From Gemmatimonadota bacterium (GTDB taxonomy: Bacteria > Gemmatimonadota > Gemmatimonadetes > Longimicrobiales > Gaopeijiaceae), in NCBI GenBank assembly GCA_009841165.1, contig VXMI01000079.1:1-36525 (forward strand): DNA of 36,525 nt. Reading direction: 5' to 3'. Position numbers and translations under genes: made by a program. The notes beneath the pieces are model-generated. The model was given only the letters and a program-made list of their open reading frames with translations, had not been told where the DNA came from and made no database searches. Positions 16,212-25,651 of the stretch are shown here, piece after piece. How positions within the stretch are numbered: the first letter of the stretch is position 1; every line of letters starts with the position of its first letter.

Positions 16212-16811
16212 GTGCGACTCTCCACCCTGCCGCGAACGCTCGCCGCGAAGTTCGGGCCGGTGGAGTCGGCGGTGCCGGATCCGCGCCGGAAGAACGCCGC
16301 CGTGGCGCTGATCCTGCGTCCGCGCGCGGACGGCGACGATCCCGCGGTCCGGCAGTGCGACTTCCTGGCGATCAGGCGCGCGGACTCGGACGGGGATCCC
16401 TGGTCGGGGCAGATGGCCCTGCCCGGCGGCCGCCTCGACGAGGCCGACCCGGGGCTGCTGGGCGCGGCGATTCGGGAGACCTGTGAGGAGACGGGAGTCG
16501 ACCTGAACGGGGCGGGGACAGTGCTGGGGCGACTCGAAGCGCTGCGCCCCATGGCCGTCAGGATTCCGCCGCTCACCATCTGGCCCTTTGCGTTCCGGGT
16601 CGGGGCCGGACGGGCGGCGCGAGTCGCCAGCCACGAGGTCGCGTCCGTGCACTGGTTCCCTCTGGAAGCGCTGGAGGATCCGGCCAACCAGGGCAGCTAC
16701 CCGTGGAAGTACCACGGCCTGGTGCGGCACTTTCCGTGCGTGCGCGTCGAGGGCCAGGTGATCTGGGGGCTGACCTACCGGGTGCTCACCCGCTTTCTGG
16801 AAGCGATGTAA
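16212..16811 (+). CDS. NUDIX hydrolase, CoA-pyrophosphatase-like
   Basis: This 199-residue NUDIX protein hydrolyses a nucleoside diphosphate linked to another group. The catalytic helix is in GGRLDEADPGLLGAAIRETCEETGV (about 72-96), with the REx2EExG core at Arg88, Glu89, Glu92 and Glu93. The spacing before it (PGGxxxxxD) resembles the NudL/UPF0035 coenzyme A pyrophosphatases, so CoA or acyl-CoA derivatives are possible substrates. The GTG at 16212 follows queE closely; a TTG at 16191 is also possible. The frame runs further upstream inside queE, but that part is not NUDIX-like. Confidence 0.88.
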   Translation: MRLSTLPRTLAAKFGPVESAVPDPRRKNAAVALILRPRADGDDPAVRQCDFLAIRRADSDGDPWSGQMALPGGRLDEADPGLLGAAIRETCEETGVDLNGAGTVLGRLEALRPMAVRIPPLTIWPFAFRVGAGRAARVASHEVASVHWFPLEALEDPANQGSYPWKYHGLVRHFPCVRVEGQVIWGLTYRVLTRFLEAM

Positions 16812-16840
16812 AGCGCACTTTACAGAATGTAATGTTGCGA

Positions 16841-17959
16841 TTACGTCGAGTCGCGCCAATCCACCAGAAACACGTTGGTGTTGCCTTCGTGCGCCATGTT
16901 GCGGTTGGAGCCGAAGACCAGCTGCGAGCCGTCGGGGTGGAAGACGGGGAAGCCGTCGAAGCCTTCCGACCACGTCACGCGCTCCAGCCCGGTCCCGTCC
17001 ACGTTGATCAGGTAGAGCTCGAAGTCACGCCCCTGCGGGTCGTCCATGTTCGACGAGAAGATGATCTGCTCGCCGGAGGGGTGCCAGTAGGGAGCGAAGT
17101 TCGCCGCCCCGTTATCCGTGATCTGACGCGGGTTCGATCCGTCGGCGTCGGCCACGTAGATCTCGAGGGCGGATGGGCGGATAAGGCCTTCGGCGAGCAG
17201 CGACAGGTAGTCCTCGCGTTCCTGCTCGGTCTCGGGGTAGTGCGCGCGCCATACGATCTTCGTGCCGTCGGGGCTGTAGAAGGCGCCGCCGTCGTAGCCG
17301 AGCCGGTCGGTGAGGCGCCGCACGTCGGAGCCGTCCGGGAGCATGGAGTAGAGGTCGAGGTCCCCGTCGCGCGTGGAGGTGAAGACGATCCGGTGGCCGG
17401 TGGGCGAGACGGTCGCTTCGGCATCGTAGCCGAACGAGGTGGTGAGCTGGCGGAGGTTCGAGCCGTCGGCGTCGGCCGCGAAGATGTCGAAGCTCGGGTA
17501 GACCGCCCAGACGTAGCCCCGGGAGAAGTCGGGCGGGGCCGGACAGGCACGGTTGAAGTGGTGGGTGGATGAATAGAGGATGCGGTCGCCGCCGGGGTAG
17601 AAGTACGAGCACGTCGTGCGGCCGTCGCCGGTACTGACCAGTTCGGTTTCGCCGGTGTCGGGATCCAGGATGTAGATCTGGTCGCACCCTTCACCGGCTG
17701 TGGGGGTGGACTGGAAGATCAGGCGGGATCCGTCGAAGGCCCAGTAGGCTTCCGCGTTCTCTCCCTGGAAGGTCAGCTGCCTGATCTCGCCGAACCGTGC
17801 TTCCCGGGGATTCGTCAGCGACTGCGCGGGCAGGGAGGGGGCGAGGAAGACGAAGAGAAGCAGGACCGGCAGCGCGGCGATGGTTCCACCCCATCCGCGC
17901 CGACCGGAGAGCGGAGTGGTTTCGGGGCCTCGTTCGTCGGTGTCTTGAGACTTGGTCAT
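16841..17959 (-). CDS. TolB-like exported beta-propeller protein
   Basis: The 372-residue product has an N-terminal signal or anchor (about 27-46, ending LPAQSL). At least five WD40-like PD40 repeats follow, each with a core such as DGSNLRQLTTSFGYDAEATVSPTG or DGSDVRRLTDRLGYDGGAFYSPDG. Such repeats fold as a beta-propeller and occur in TolB and related periplasmic proteins. It lacks the TolB amino-terminal domain and no tol/pal genes are nearby, so it is TolB-like and not TolB. It is the last gene of a run with gyrA and overlaps the upstream dehydrogenase gene by four bases. Confidence 0.87.
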   Translation of the reverse strand: MTKSQDTDERGPETTPLSGRRGWGGTIAALPVLLLFVFLAPSLPAQSLTNPREARFGEIRQLTFQGENAEAYWAFDGSRLIFQSTPTAGEGCDQIYILDPDTGETELVSTGDGRTTCSYFYPGGDRILYSSTHHFNRACPAPPDFSRGYVWAVYPSFDIFAADADGSNLRQLTTSFGYDAEATVSPTGHRIVFTSTRDGDLDLYSMLPDGSDVRRLTDRLGYDGGAFYSPDGTKIVWRAHYPETEQEREDYLSLLAEGLIRPSALEIYVADADGSNPRQITDNGAANFAPYWHPSGEQIIFSSNMDDPQGRDFELYLINVDGTGLERVTWSEGFDGFPVFHPDGSQLVFGSNRNMAHEGNTNVFLVDWRDST

Positions 17960-19158
17960 GGTGATCCTCGGAGTGCCGGCGGCTGGCCGGCCGGTTGGGG
18001 TTCGGATTGGCGAATGCTGGTGGTTTGTTCGACATCGATGCCACGACGTCGAAGTTGATCGATGTACCGGCCGGGCGGAACGACTTCGTCGGGAGTGCCG
18101 ACGCCGGGGCGTATGTGGCCGCGGGTCTGCATGAGCGCGGTGATCGCGAGCGAGAAGCCGGTGGTCCTCGCCATGGCGCTGAGCCCGGTGGCCGGGTCGT
18201 GACGGTCAAGGAGGTGATAGCGGATCCGCTCCGCATGACCGTTCCTGTGGCCGGCAACGTCGACCCGCACGACCACGATGTCCCCGCCGCCATCGCCCGA
18301 AAGCAAGGGCTTCACCTGCTCAATGAAGAACTTGCGCGGATTCACCCGGCTGCCGTTGTGCACCACCTCGCGGTCGCTGAGCAGGCCGAGTTCGCGTATG
18401 GCGTGCATGATCCCGGCGTGGCCCGGATACCTGAGCGTCTTGTATTCGATGGTGTCGACCCGCCCCTCGTAGCGAAACGGCAACGCCGACGTACCTCCGC
18501 CGGTGAAGAAGGCCTCGAGGCGGCCCACCGGCTCCGGAAACTCCAGGTGCTCGAGTCCGGACAGGGCTTCGACCCGGGTCAGCCTTCCGTTCCGGAGGAC
18601 CGTCGCAGGGGTGACGTAGTAGTCCAGCATGCCCTCGAGCGAGTACACGATCTGGTATTTCAGGGGAGGCTTCGGGTTCCGGGGCAGGCCACCCACCCAC
18701 AGACGGACGGCGTCCACCCGGTCGAGCGCGTCGATCCCGGCCTGTGCGAGAATGTTGACCATCCCGGGTGCCAACCCCGTATCCGGCACGACGGAAATCC
18801 CGCGTTCCCGCGCCTGGCCGTCCAGCTCCCGCTGCCGCCCCACGATCGCCGTGTTGCCACCCAGGTCCGTGAAATGGATACCCGCCGCAACGGCCAGATC
18901 CGCCATAGGGAGGTTGAAGTGATACGGGAGCGCGCAGAGTACGCCATCCATCCCCTTCATGGCCGCGGCGATGTCGTCCCGCGAGGCGGCGTCGACCTCG
19001 AGCAGCGTCAGGCCCTTGTCAAGGTAGGGGTGCAGGCAGGGATGCAGGTTGTCGGTCGCAAGGTCCGCGACCACGACTTCGTCGGCCGTGCCGGATTGCA
19101 GAAGATCGAACGCGGCGGCCGTGCCCTGGGCGCCGCCGCCCAGAACGAGGAATCTCAC
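17956..19158 (-). CDS. Saccharopine dehydrogenase-family oxidoreductase
   Basis: This is a 400-residue NAD(P)-dependent enzyme of the saccharopine dehydrogenase fold. The N-terminal Rossmann motif is [10 protein letters not shown] (7-16). Family-typical blocks include [27 protein letters not shown] and [14 protein letters not shown]. It most resembles lysine 6-/9-dehydrogenase and related amino-acid dehydrogenases, so a substrate such as lysine is possible but not proven. The GTG start overlaps the gyrA stop by four bases (GTGA), and the TolB-like gene overlaps its end, so all three are probably one transcript. Confidence 0.85.
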   Translation of the reverse strand: MRFLVLGGGAQGTAAAFDLLQSGTADEVVVADLATDNLHPCLHPYLDKGLTLLEVDAASRDDIAAAMKGMDGVLCALPYHFNLPMADLAVAAGIHFTDLGGNTAIVGRQRELDGQARERGISVVPDTGLAPGMVNILAQAGIDALDRVDAVRLWVGGLPRNPKPPLKYQIVYSLEGMLDYYVTPATVLRNGRLTRVEALSGLEHLEFPEPVGRLEAFFTGGGTSALPFRYEGRVDTIEYKTLRYPGHAGIMHAIRELGLLSDREVVHNGSRVNPRKFFIEQVKPLLSGDGGGDIVVVRVDVAGHRNGHAERIRYHLLDRHDPATGLSAMARTTGFSLAITALMQTRGHIRPGVGTPDEVVPPGRYIDQLRRRGIDVEQTTSIRQSEPQPAGQPPALRGSP

Positions 19159-21653
19159 CGGCGCGGACCGGAGCCCAGCAGGTCGAGTTGAAGCGTGTCG
19201 TCAGCCGTGCCGGGATCCCCGTGCACCCGCGTGACCTCCGTGACGCTGTCACCCCTGCCCGGATCGACCACCGGTTTGCCGGCGGCATTGCGGCGAAGCA
19301 GATCGACGTCGGCGACCGCGAGCCCGGTCATGGCCCCGCCGGCAGAGACCAGCATGACGTTGTCGTCATCGAGCGCCTCGAGGGCGGCGACGAGGTGGCC
19401 GCCGCTGTCGGATGCGGGCATGACCGTCACACCGAGTCCGCCCCGGCCGTGCAGCGGAAACTCGGCGACCGGCGTCCGCTTGGCGGTCCCGCCAGAGGTG
19501 ACGGCCAGCACCGAAGCTTCTCTCTTCACGACCATGAGTGCGATCACCTCGTCTCCGTCTCTGAGCCCGATTCCCTTGACCCCCTGGGCCACGCGCCCCG
19601 TCACCGGCACCTGTTCCTCGGCGAACCGCACGGCGCGGCCGGCTCGGCTGAACAGCAGGAACTCGTTGTCGCCCGTGGTCAGCGCCACGTCCAGCACCGA
19701 GTCGCCAGGACGGACGCGAGCCGCGATCAGGCCCCCGGCCTTGGGGTTGGAAAACTCGTTCAGCCGGGTCCTCTTGATCAACCCCAGCCGCGTCGCGGAG
19801 ACCACGTAGCGGTCATCCTCGAGATCGTCCACGGACCGGGTGGCGACGATGGTGTCGTGCTGGTCCACTCCGAGAAGGGCCCAGACGGACCGGCCCCGGG
19901 CGGCCCGTGTGCTCTCGGGGATGTCCTCGACCTTCAGGAAGTGCACCTGGCCCCGACTCGTGAAGCAGAGCAGCCAGCCCCGATTGCGCGCAACCATGAG
20001 GCGCTCGAGGTAGTCGCCGGCGTAGCGCTTCATGTCCGCGAGTTCGGTGCCCGCCGCCACGCGCCGCTTGTGGAGGTGCATGGGGACGCGCTTGACGTAT
20101 CCCTGTCGCGACAGGGTGACCACGACGTCTTCGTCGGCTGCGCTCGACTCCACGTAGGTGAAGTCGGTCTTGCTCGTGCGCGGCAGGATGACCGTGCGGC
20201 GATCGTCGCCGAAGCGCTCCACGACACGGTCGAGTTCCTCGAGCATCGTCGCGAGCTGGAGCGAATCGTCGCGGAGGAGCGCGCGGAGGTCCCGGATGGT
20301 CGCGCGCAGACCGTCCTCCCGCGCACGGAGCTGATCGCCCTCCAGCGCGGTCAGGCGAGCCAGGCGCATCTTCAGGATCGCGTCGGCCTGCACCTCGCTC
20401 AGCCCGAAGCGGTGCTGGAGCCTCTGCGACGCTTCGGCCCGGTCGGCAGAAGCCCTGATCTCGGCAATCACCTCGTCCATTTGGGCCAGAGCCAGGAGGA
20501 GACCCAGGGTCACGTGCAGCTCGGCCTCCGCCTTCTCCAGTTCGAAGCGCGAACGCCTGCGGATCACCTCGATCCGGTGGTCCCGGTAGCGGGAGAGCAG
20601 ATCCTTGAGGGTGAATTCGCCGGGCTGCTTGCCGCCGTCTAGCGCGAGCAGGATCGCGCCGAAGGTGCACTGGAGCGCCGTCTTCTTGAAGAGAAGCGCG
20701 ATCATCCGGTCGGCGTCGGTGCCCCGTTTGAGCTCCACGACGAGGCGGATGCCCTCGCGGTCGGACTCGTCCCGCAGGTCGGCCACCTCCGGGATCGTTC
20801 CCTTGCGGGAAAGGGCAGCGATCTGGGCGATGATCCGCGCCTTGGAGACGGCGTAGGGAAGCTCCGTGACGACAAGTTGCCTGCGGCCGCCGCGCAGAGT
20901 CTCGGTCACCACGCGGGCACGCATGATCATCCGGCCCCGGCCGGTCTCGTACATGCTGCGGATGCCGTCCGACCCCAGGATGAAGCCACCCGTCGGGAAA
21001 TCGGGTCCGGGAACGTCCCGCATGAGTTCGGCGTTGGTGCATTCCGGGTTTGCCACCAGGGTGCGCAGCGCGGCTGCCACCTCGGCGAGGTTGTGGGGGG
21101 GCACGTTGGTGCTCATCCCCACCGCGATTCCGGAGCTGCCGTTGACCAGCAGGTTCGGGAAGCGGGCCGGCAGGACGGTGGGCTCCTTGAGCCGGTCGTC
21201 GAAGTTGTTCTCCCAGACGACAGTGTCCTTCTCGATCTCGTCGAGGAGCTCGGCGGCGACCGGGGCGAGGCGAGCCTCGGTGTAGCGGTACGCCGCGGCA
21301 GAGTCGCCGTCGATGGACCCGAAATTGCCCTGGCCATCGACAAGGGGGTACCTGAGCGAGAAGTCCTGGACCATCCGCACGAGCGCATCGTAGACGGCGG
21401 AGTCGCCGTGGGGATGGTATTTGCCGAGAACTTCGCCGACGACGGTTGCGCACTTCTTGTAGTTGCGGTCGGGCTGGAGGCCAAGGCCGTGCATCGCGAA
21501 GACGATCCGACGGTGCACTGGCTTGAGGCCGTCGCGCACGTCGGGGAGCGCCCGCTGCACGATCACGCTCATCGAGTAGTCGAGGAAGGAGTGTCGCATC
21601 TCCTCCTCGATGCGGCGGGGGAGCACGCGATTACGCATCTGGGCTACCGACAT
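19155..21653 (-). CDS. gyrA: DNA gyrase subunit A
   Basis: GyrA cuts and rejoins DNA in the A2B2 gyrase that adds negative supercoils. The 832-residue protein has the catalytic [11 protein letters not shown] block with Tyr124. The quinolone region [11 protein letters not shown] carries Ser85 and Asp89, matching the susceptible-type residues Ser83 and Asp87 of E. coli. The C-terminal domain has six-bladed-propeller features including [17 protein letters not shown], a divergent GyrA box (normally QRRGGKG). The ATG at 21653 has an AGG-rich site upstream; a GTG two codons earlier is possible. gyrB is not in this window. The MOSC gene ends 84 bases upstream, and the two downstream genes overlap, which is an unusual setting for gyrA. 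Confidence 0.95.
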   Translation of the reverse strand: MSVAQMRNRVLPRRIEEEMRHSFLDYSMSVIVQRALPDVRDGLKPVHRRIVFAMHGLGLQPDRNYKKCATVVGEVLGKYHPHGDSAVYDALVRMVQDFSLRYPLVDGQGNFGSIDGDSAAAYRYTEARLAPVAAELLDEIEKDTVVWENNFDDRLKEPTVLPARFPNLLVNGSSGIAVGMSTNVPPHNLAEVAAALRTLVANPECTNAELMRDVPGPDFPTGGFILGSDGIRSMYETGRGRMIMRARVVTETLRGGRRQLVVTELPYAVSKARIIAQIAALSRKGTIPEVADLRDESDREGIRLVVELKRGTDADRMIALLFKKTALQCTFGAILLALDGGKQPGEFTLKDLLSRYRDHRIEVIRRRSRFELEKAEAELHVTLGLLLALAQMDEVIAEIRASADRAEASQRLQHRFGLSEVQADAILKMRLARLTALEGDQLRAREDGLRATIRDLRALLRDDSLQLATMLEELDRVVERFGDDRRTVILPRTSKTDFTYVESSAADEDVVVTLSRQGYVKRVPMHLHKRRVAAGTELADMKRYAGDYLERLMVARNRGWLLCFTSRGQVHFLKVEDIPESTRAARGRSVWALLGVDQHDTIVATRSVDDLEDDRYVVSATRLGLIKRTRLNEFSNPKAGGLIAARVRPGDSVLDVALTTGDNEFLLFSRAGRAVRFAEEQVPVTGRVAQGVKGIGLRDGDEVIALMVVKREASVLAVTSGGTAKRTPVAEFPLHGRGGLGVTVMPASDSGGHLVAALEALDDDNVMLVSAGGAMTGLAVADVDLLRRNAAGKPVVDPGRGDSVTEVTRVHGDPGTADDTLQLDLLGSGPRR

Positions 21654-21683
21654 TCGCACCTACCTGGCTTGGATGCGTCACAA

Positions 21684-21708
21684 CGGAGCGGCCGGACCTC
21701 TCGCTCCG
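21684..21708. terminator. Hairpin in the gap upstream of gyrA
   Basis: CGGAGCG at 21684-21690 pairs with CGCTCCG at 21702-21708 to form a seven-base stem and an eleven-base loop. It lies in the gap between the MOSC stop and the gyrA start, both minus strand. Read on the minus strand it is followed by only a short TTGTG, so it could be a weak terminator or part of the gyrA leader. Confidence 0.3.
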
Positions 21709-21737
21709 AAATGTAACCGAACAGGCCCGAATTCGGT

Positions 21738-22559
21738 TCAGAGCGCCCCGCGCACGATGCCGTGGTCCAGGACGTCCACGGCGTCCCCCAGCGAAACCCG
21801 CCCGGTACCGTGGTGGATCACGTTGAGCCCGAAGTAGACGAGGCCCTCGATGCGACGGTAGCGCGCGAGCGTTCGCAGCGGTTCGCGGTCGGGGTCCCGG
21901 GTGCCGGAGTCCTGGTCGATGGTCGTGACCTTGCAGCGGGCACAGAGCTTCACGCCGCTGAAGCGCAGGTCTCCGATCGTGAAGCTGCGCCAGAAGTCCT
22001 CTTCGTGGGGACGGTCGCCGCTGACCACGATGTTGGGGCGGAAGCGCTCGACGGGGACATCGCGCCCGGCCCGGCGCGCCAGCTCTCGCACGGAGCCCTG
22101 GGTGACCAGAAGAGCCGGATACCCGTCGGCGAAAGAGACCCGGTGACCGTCGGCGTAGGCCGGGTCGGTGTTGCGAACATCGTGGTCGCTCATGAAGACG
22201 AGACGGTGGGCGCCTCCGAGGACCGTGGACAACCAGGCGTCCGCTTCCGGCGAAACGGTGCGGACTTCCAGCCCGGAACTCCATACTGTGATCCGTACCG
22301 GATCCCCTTCGGGAGCGATGGGCAGCTTCAGGGCCTCGATTCCCGGCGCGGCCAGGGTCAGGGAGCGTTCGCCCACCTTCGGGCGCACTGTTGCAAGCCG
22401 GGGGGTGGAGCGCTGCGACACGAAGGTGCCGTCGGGTCCGACCACCATCCAGCGGCGGTCGAACCGCGGTCCGAACGCGTCGAAATCCACGGACTGCACG
22501 TCCAGGCCGCGAGCCCCCTTCACCGGATGGATCCGCAATCGGGCCACCGTGCGCGTCAT
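21738..22559 (-). CDS. MOSC domain protein (YcbX-like)
   Basis: The 273-residue product has an N-terminal MOSC barrel domain (RIHPVKGARGLDV...RRWMVV, about 9-40) and a C-terminal MOSC domain with RFRPNIVV (172-179) and Cys206-x2-Cys209 in KLCARCKVTTID. That Cys motif ligates molybdenum cofactor in the mARC/YcbX group, which reduce N-hydroxylated bases with an electron partner. I infer a molybdenum-cofactor reductase; the substrate is unknown. The ATG overlaps the upstream small gene by four bases. The same frame extends upstream to 22976 without homology, so I chose 22559. Confidence 0.88.
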   Translation of the reverse strand: MTRTVARLRIHPVKGARGLDVQSVDFDAFGPRFDRRWMVVGPDGTFVSQRSTPRLATVRPKVGERSLTLAAPGIEALKLPIAPEGDPVRITVWSSGLEVRTVSPEADAWLSTVLGGAHRLVFMSDHDVRNTDPAYADGHRVSFADGYPALLVTQGSVRELARRAGRDVPVERFRPNIVVSGDRPHEEDFWRSFTIGDLRFSGVKLCARCKVTTIDQDSGTRDPDREPLRTLARYRRIEGLVYFGLNVIHHGTGRVSLGDAVDVLDHGIVRGAL

Positions 22560-22963
22560 GCCATCCTGCTCCGCTTTGCGATCGTAAGCGGCAGGGTGGC
22601 CTTGTGGCGCCCGTTCACAACGATGTCGAAGGTATGGATGCCCTGCTCCTTGAAGACGATCCCGTCGAGATTGATCACGTGGGGTACACGGATGCCGGTC
22701 TGCAGGCTGCCCCGTCCCGGCCTGACGTTCAGTTCGCCGTTGAGCGAGAGGAGCTGCTCCCCCCCCGGGCTGGCGAGCGTGATGCTCAGGTTGTGTGTAC
22801 CGGCGTCGCCGGCACCCCCCAGGAAGCGCAGCACCAGGGCCAGGCGACCGTGTCGCGCAGGAAACTGCTGCACGCTGATCTGGTCGAAGATCCCCAGCAG
22901 GTTGAGCTTGCCCGATCCGTCGATCGTGGCCGCGTCCGCCGTGAGGGCCAGGTCTATTTCCAC
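22556..22963 (-). CDS. Small beta-rich protein of unknown function (DUF6941-like)
   Basis: This 135-residue protein has no signal peptide. It has a strand-rich sequence with LALTADAATIDGSGKLNLLG near the start and HTFDIVVNGRHKATLPLTI near the end, resembling small immunoglobulin-like sandwiches of the DUF6941 type. I recall that family only loosely, so the name is tentative and the function is unknown. The GTG at 22963 has GGAGGAG four bases upstream. It overlaps the protease gene by ten bases upstream and MOSC by four downstream. Confidence 0.75.
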   Translation of the reverse strand: MEIDLALTADAATIDGSGKLNLLGIFDQISVQQFPARHGRLALVLRFLGGAGDAGTHNLSITLASPGGEQLLSLNGELNVRPGRGSLQTGIRVPHVINLDGIVFKEQGIHTFDIVVNGRHKATLPLTIAKRSRMA

Positions 22964-23700
22964 AACACTCCTCCAAGTAGAGATCGGCGCAGAACCAGTC
23001 CGAACAGGAGATTCAGCGCGGTGTGCGCCAGGATCGCGGGCCACAGACTCCCGGTCCAGACGACGCCCAGGGCCAGAACCAGGCCGGTGACACCGGCCCG
23101 CGCCATGCCGTGCGGCCCCTGGTACCCGTGAAGCATACCGAATGCCGCACTCACCGGCAGAGCGGCGAGCAGACTGGAACCGAACCAGGGGATCATAAAC
23201 GCGGTCAGGAACCCGCGGAAGACGATCTCTTCGCCGAAACCGGCGGCGAGTGCAAGCACCGCAAACAGCCCCTTTTCCCCTGGTGTGGCAGGCATGATCG
23301 CACGGACGGTCTCCGTCTCCTGCCAGCCGAAGAAGGCGGAGAGGCCACGGAAAAGATATGCGACCGCCAATCCGCAAACCGTCAGCAAACCGGTGGCGGC
23401 AAGCAGGAACGGCGTTGGAGCGTTCCATTCCAGCCATATTCCGGCGCCGTCCCGCAACTCCGACGACAGCAGCAGAGTCACTCCTCCCGCCAGGACAAGC
23501 ACCAGAGCCGAACTCAGATACACGGCCGCGCGCTGGCCGCGCAGGGCTTCCGCGGGCGGCAACTCCTGCGCCGCCACCAGCGCGGGGACCAGGGCCAGCC
23601 ATGCGGCCGCAGCCACCGAACGAAGCGGATCCCCCAGTCCGGAGGCCGTGAAGACGACAGCCAGGACCGCCGTGGTGCCCGCCCACATCCAGGGCTTCAC
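22954..23700 (-). CDS. CPBP-family intramembrane metalloprotease
   Basis: The 248-residue membrane protein has about seven hydrophobic segments. The CPBP (Abi/CAAX-like) motifs are present: Glu157-Glu158-x3-Arg162 in GFGEEIVFRGF, His191 in FGMLHGYQG, and His226-x3-Asn230 in LAHTALN. These form the metal-binding and catalytic site of CAAX-type proteases. Bacterial members often act in peptide maturation or immunity. No peptide substrate is obvious here. The GTG at 23700 overlaps the decarboxylase stop (GTGA); an ATG four codons on is possible. Confidence 0.88.
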   Translation of the reverse strand: MKPWMWAGTTAVLAVVFTASGLGDPLRSVAAAAWLALVPALVAAQELPPAEALRGQRAAVYLSSALVLVLAGGVTLLLSSELRDGAGIWLEWNAPTPFLLAATGLLTVCGLAVAYLFRGLSAFFGWQETETVRAIMPATPGEKGLFAVLALAAGFGEEIVFRGFLTAFMIPWFGSSLLAALPVSAAFGMLHGYQGPHGMARAGVTGLVLALGVVWTGSLWPAILAHTALNLLFGLVLRRSLLGGVLWK

Positions 23701-25208
23701 GCCCGGGCTCTCCCGGGAACCAGGCGGCCCGGCTCGGGCCGGCGCGGGCCAGCGGGTTCGCTGTAGTCGGCGCACAGACGCCGGCCCGCCTCGACGATCC
23801 TGTCGAGAGTGCGCTCGAGGTCTTCCTGCGTCGTCCTGTAGTTGAGGACGCAGAAGCGCAGGGAAAAGCACTCCCGTATTCGCGTCGAGGACATCATCGC
23901 GAAGCCGGAGTTCACGATGTCCTTCTGGATGCGCCTGTTGAGATCGTCGAGGCTCCCCTGCGGCACGGACCCGTCACCCCGGTAGCGGAAGCAGACCACC
24001 CCGAGACTCTGCGGCGAGAGAATCTGCAGTTCCTCCTCGGCGTGCACCCTGGCCTCGGCAGCACGCGCCAGCGCGATCGCCCGGGCGACCTCCTTCCTGT
24101 GGGCCGCAAGTCCGTATCTCTGAATCGAGAGCCATACGCGCAGGGCTCGGAAAGTCCTGGTGAGCTGGAGTCCCCGGTCGCAGAAATTGACGTGACTGGG
24201 GCCCCATTCCGCGTCCTGCAGATAGTCCGGCATGATCCGGAAGGCCGAAGCAAGGCGGCTGACGTCGCGGGCGATGAGGCACCCGGTCTCGTACGGCTGG
24301 AAGAGCCACTTGTGGGGATCGAGGGTGACGCTGTCGGACAGTTCGATCCCGTCGAGCAGGGGCCGTGTCGAGGGATCCAGCACCGCGAACCCTCCGTACG
24401 CTGCGTCGACGTGATACCACAGGCCTTCGGACCGCGCGATGTCCGACAGTTCAGCCAGGGGATCAATGCTGCCCGTGTTGGTTGTTCCCGCGTTCGCCAC
24501 CAGACAGAACGGTTCAAGCCCGTCGGCGCGATCCCGCTCCACGGCGGCCGCAAGGTGCCGGGGGGACAGGCGGAAGGAACCGTCGACGGGGACGGCGCGG
24601 AACAGTTCCGGATCGATCCCCGCAATCCTGGCCGCCCGCCCCACCGAAGCGTGGGCCTGCTCCGACATGTAGACGGTCCCGCGCGCCGGATTGCCGGCCG
24701 CTTCACGGGCGGCGACGATCGCGATCAGGTTTGCCGCGGACCCGCCGCTCGTGAACAGTCCCCCACCGCTTTCGGGGTAGCCCATCCACTCCCGGAACCA
24801 GTCGGTCACCGTGACCTCGATCTGCGATGGACCGCCGGACTCCAGCCAGGTGCCCTGAAAGACGTTGTACCCGTTGACGAGAAAGCTGGCCAGAACCGAG
24901 GCCCACGTCGGACTCGACGGAATGAATGCGAGGAAGCGGGGGTGGTCGATGCGGCCCGCCAGCGGCATGATGTCGCCTGTGATCTCCTGCAGCAGCAGGT
25001 CGAGATCGCGGCCCTCTTCCGGGGGCGGGCCGTGGAGCAGCGGCTCCGTCACATGCCGGGTCGCTCCCCGCCAGGCCGCGCCGTCCCTCAGATTCGTCCA
25101 GCGATCCAGGATGGCGTCCACGACGGCGTAACCGGAACGCCGCATCTCCTCGGGGTCTTCCAGAAAGGAACCGGGGGCGAGGTCGCGCTCGGGGGGTGTC
25201 TTGGTCAT
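23697..25208 (-). CDS. PLP-dependent aromatic L-amino-acid decarboxylase-like enzyme (group II)
   Basis: This 503-residue protein belongs to the group II decarboxylases. His186 in SEQAHASVGRAAR stacks on PLP, Asp268 in YHVDAAYGG contacts the ring nitrogen, and Lys300 in LDPHKWLFQPYETG forms the Schiff base. Tyr329 in MPDYLQ is in the flexible-loop region where aromatic decarboxylases, unlike aldehyde synthases, keep a Tyr. The likely reaction is decarboxylation of an aromatic amino acid to its amine, but the substrate (Tyr, Trp, Phe, DOPA) cannot be told. It heads a run of four overlapping genes through the MOSC gene. The protein at 25303 is divergent, 94 bases away. Confidence 0.9.
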   Translation of the reverse strand: MTKTPPERDLAPGSFLEDPEEMRRSGYAVVDAILDRWTNLRDGAAWRGATRHVTEPLLHGPPPEEGRDLDLLLQEITGDIMPLAGRIDHPRFLAFIPSSPTWASVLASFLVNGYNVFQGTWLESGGPSQIEVTVTDWFREWMGYPESGGGLFTSGGSAANLIAIVAAREAAGNPARGTVYMSEQAHASVGRAARIAGIDPELFRAVPVDGSFRLSPRHLAAAVERDRADGLEPFCLVANAGTTNTGSIDPLAELSDIARSEGLWYHVDAAYGGFAVLDPSTRPLLDGIELSDSVTLDPHKWLFQPYETGCLIARDVSRLASAFRIMPDYLQDAEWGPSHVNFCDRGLQLTRTFRALRVWLSIQRYGLAAHRKEVARAIALARAAEARVHAEEELQILSPQSLGVVCFRYRGDGSVPQGSLDDLNRRIQKDIVNSGFAMMSSTRIRECFSLRFCVLNYRTTQEDLERTLDRIVEAGRRLCADYSEPAGPRRPEPGRLVPGRARA

Positions 25209-25211
25209 CCG

Positions 25212-25241
25212 TTGACGCTTGGGCCAGGGGGGTTCTAGTGT
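25212..25241 (+). promoter_or_regulatory. Possible promoter upstream of the gene at 25303
   Basis: TTGACG at 25212-25217 is a strong -35-like hexamer, with TAGTGT at 25236-25241 after 18 bases. The -10 is weak. Transcription would start near 25248, about 55 bases before the ATG at 25303. It lies in the 94-base gap shared with the divergent decarboxylase gene. Confidence 0.3.
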
Positions 25242-25302
25242 ACTGCGTCCGGATTTGGCGGCGCTTCAGGCCGGCGGCGGCACTTGCCATCCCACAGAGT
25301 AG

Positions 25303-25620
25303 ATGACCGTGATTGATTCGACGCAAGCCAAGGCGGTTTTTGCCGTCATCGACGCCTACGACCACCCGCACGGCGGCCGCATCCTCCGCCTGCGCCTGAG
25401 GAGGGGCGAGGCGCCCGCGATAAGGGAACTGAAGGGCGGCACCCTGGTTGCAGGGACCGAAGACGGGCCGGAAACGCGCATCCAGGTCGACGGATTCGCG
25501 CTCTTCGGCGGGCGCGTGAGCGACGCACGCGTGGCGCGCACCGGGCGAGTCGACGTCCACGTCCGGGACGAGGCGGCCCGCGATGTCGCCGCGGGATGGT
25601 CCCTCCGGCTGCCCGCGTAG
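25303..25620 (+). CDS. Small soluble protein of unknown function
   Basis: I do not recognise this 105-residue protein. It has no signal or membrane segment and looks strand-rich (AVFAVIDAYDHPHGGRILRL, VDGFALFGGRV), possibly a small barrel. The ATG has only a poor ribosome site. It fills the space between a divergent gene and a convergent lipoprotein gene, and the opposite-strand frames look like its shadows. The call is plausible but unproven. Confidence 0.55.
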   Translation: MTVIDSTQAKAVFAVIDAYDHPHGGRILRLRLRRGEAPAIRELKGGTLVAGTEDGPETRIQVDGFALFGGRVSDARVARTGRVDVHVRDEAARDVAAGWSLRLPA

Positions 25621-25651
25621 GCGGCAAGCCCGCTTTCAGGCCCGGTCGGCG

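Noticed and set aside
22954..23700. CPBP protease as a bacteriocin or abortive-infection immunity gene
   Set aside because: No small peptide precursor, exporter or known defence gene is next to it; its neighbours are metabolic.
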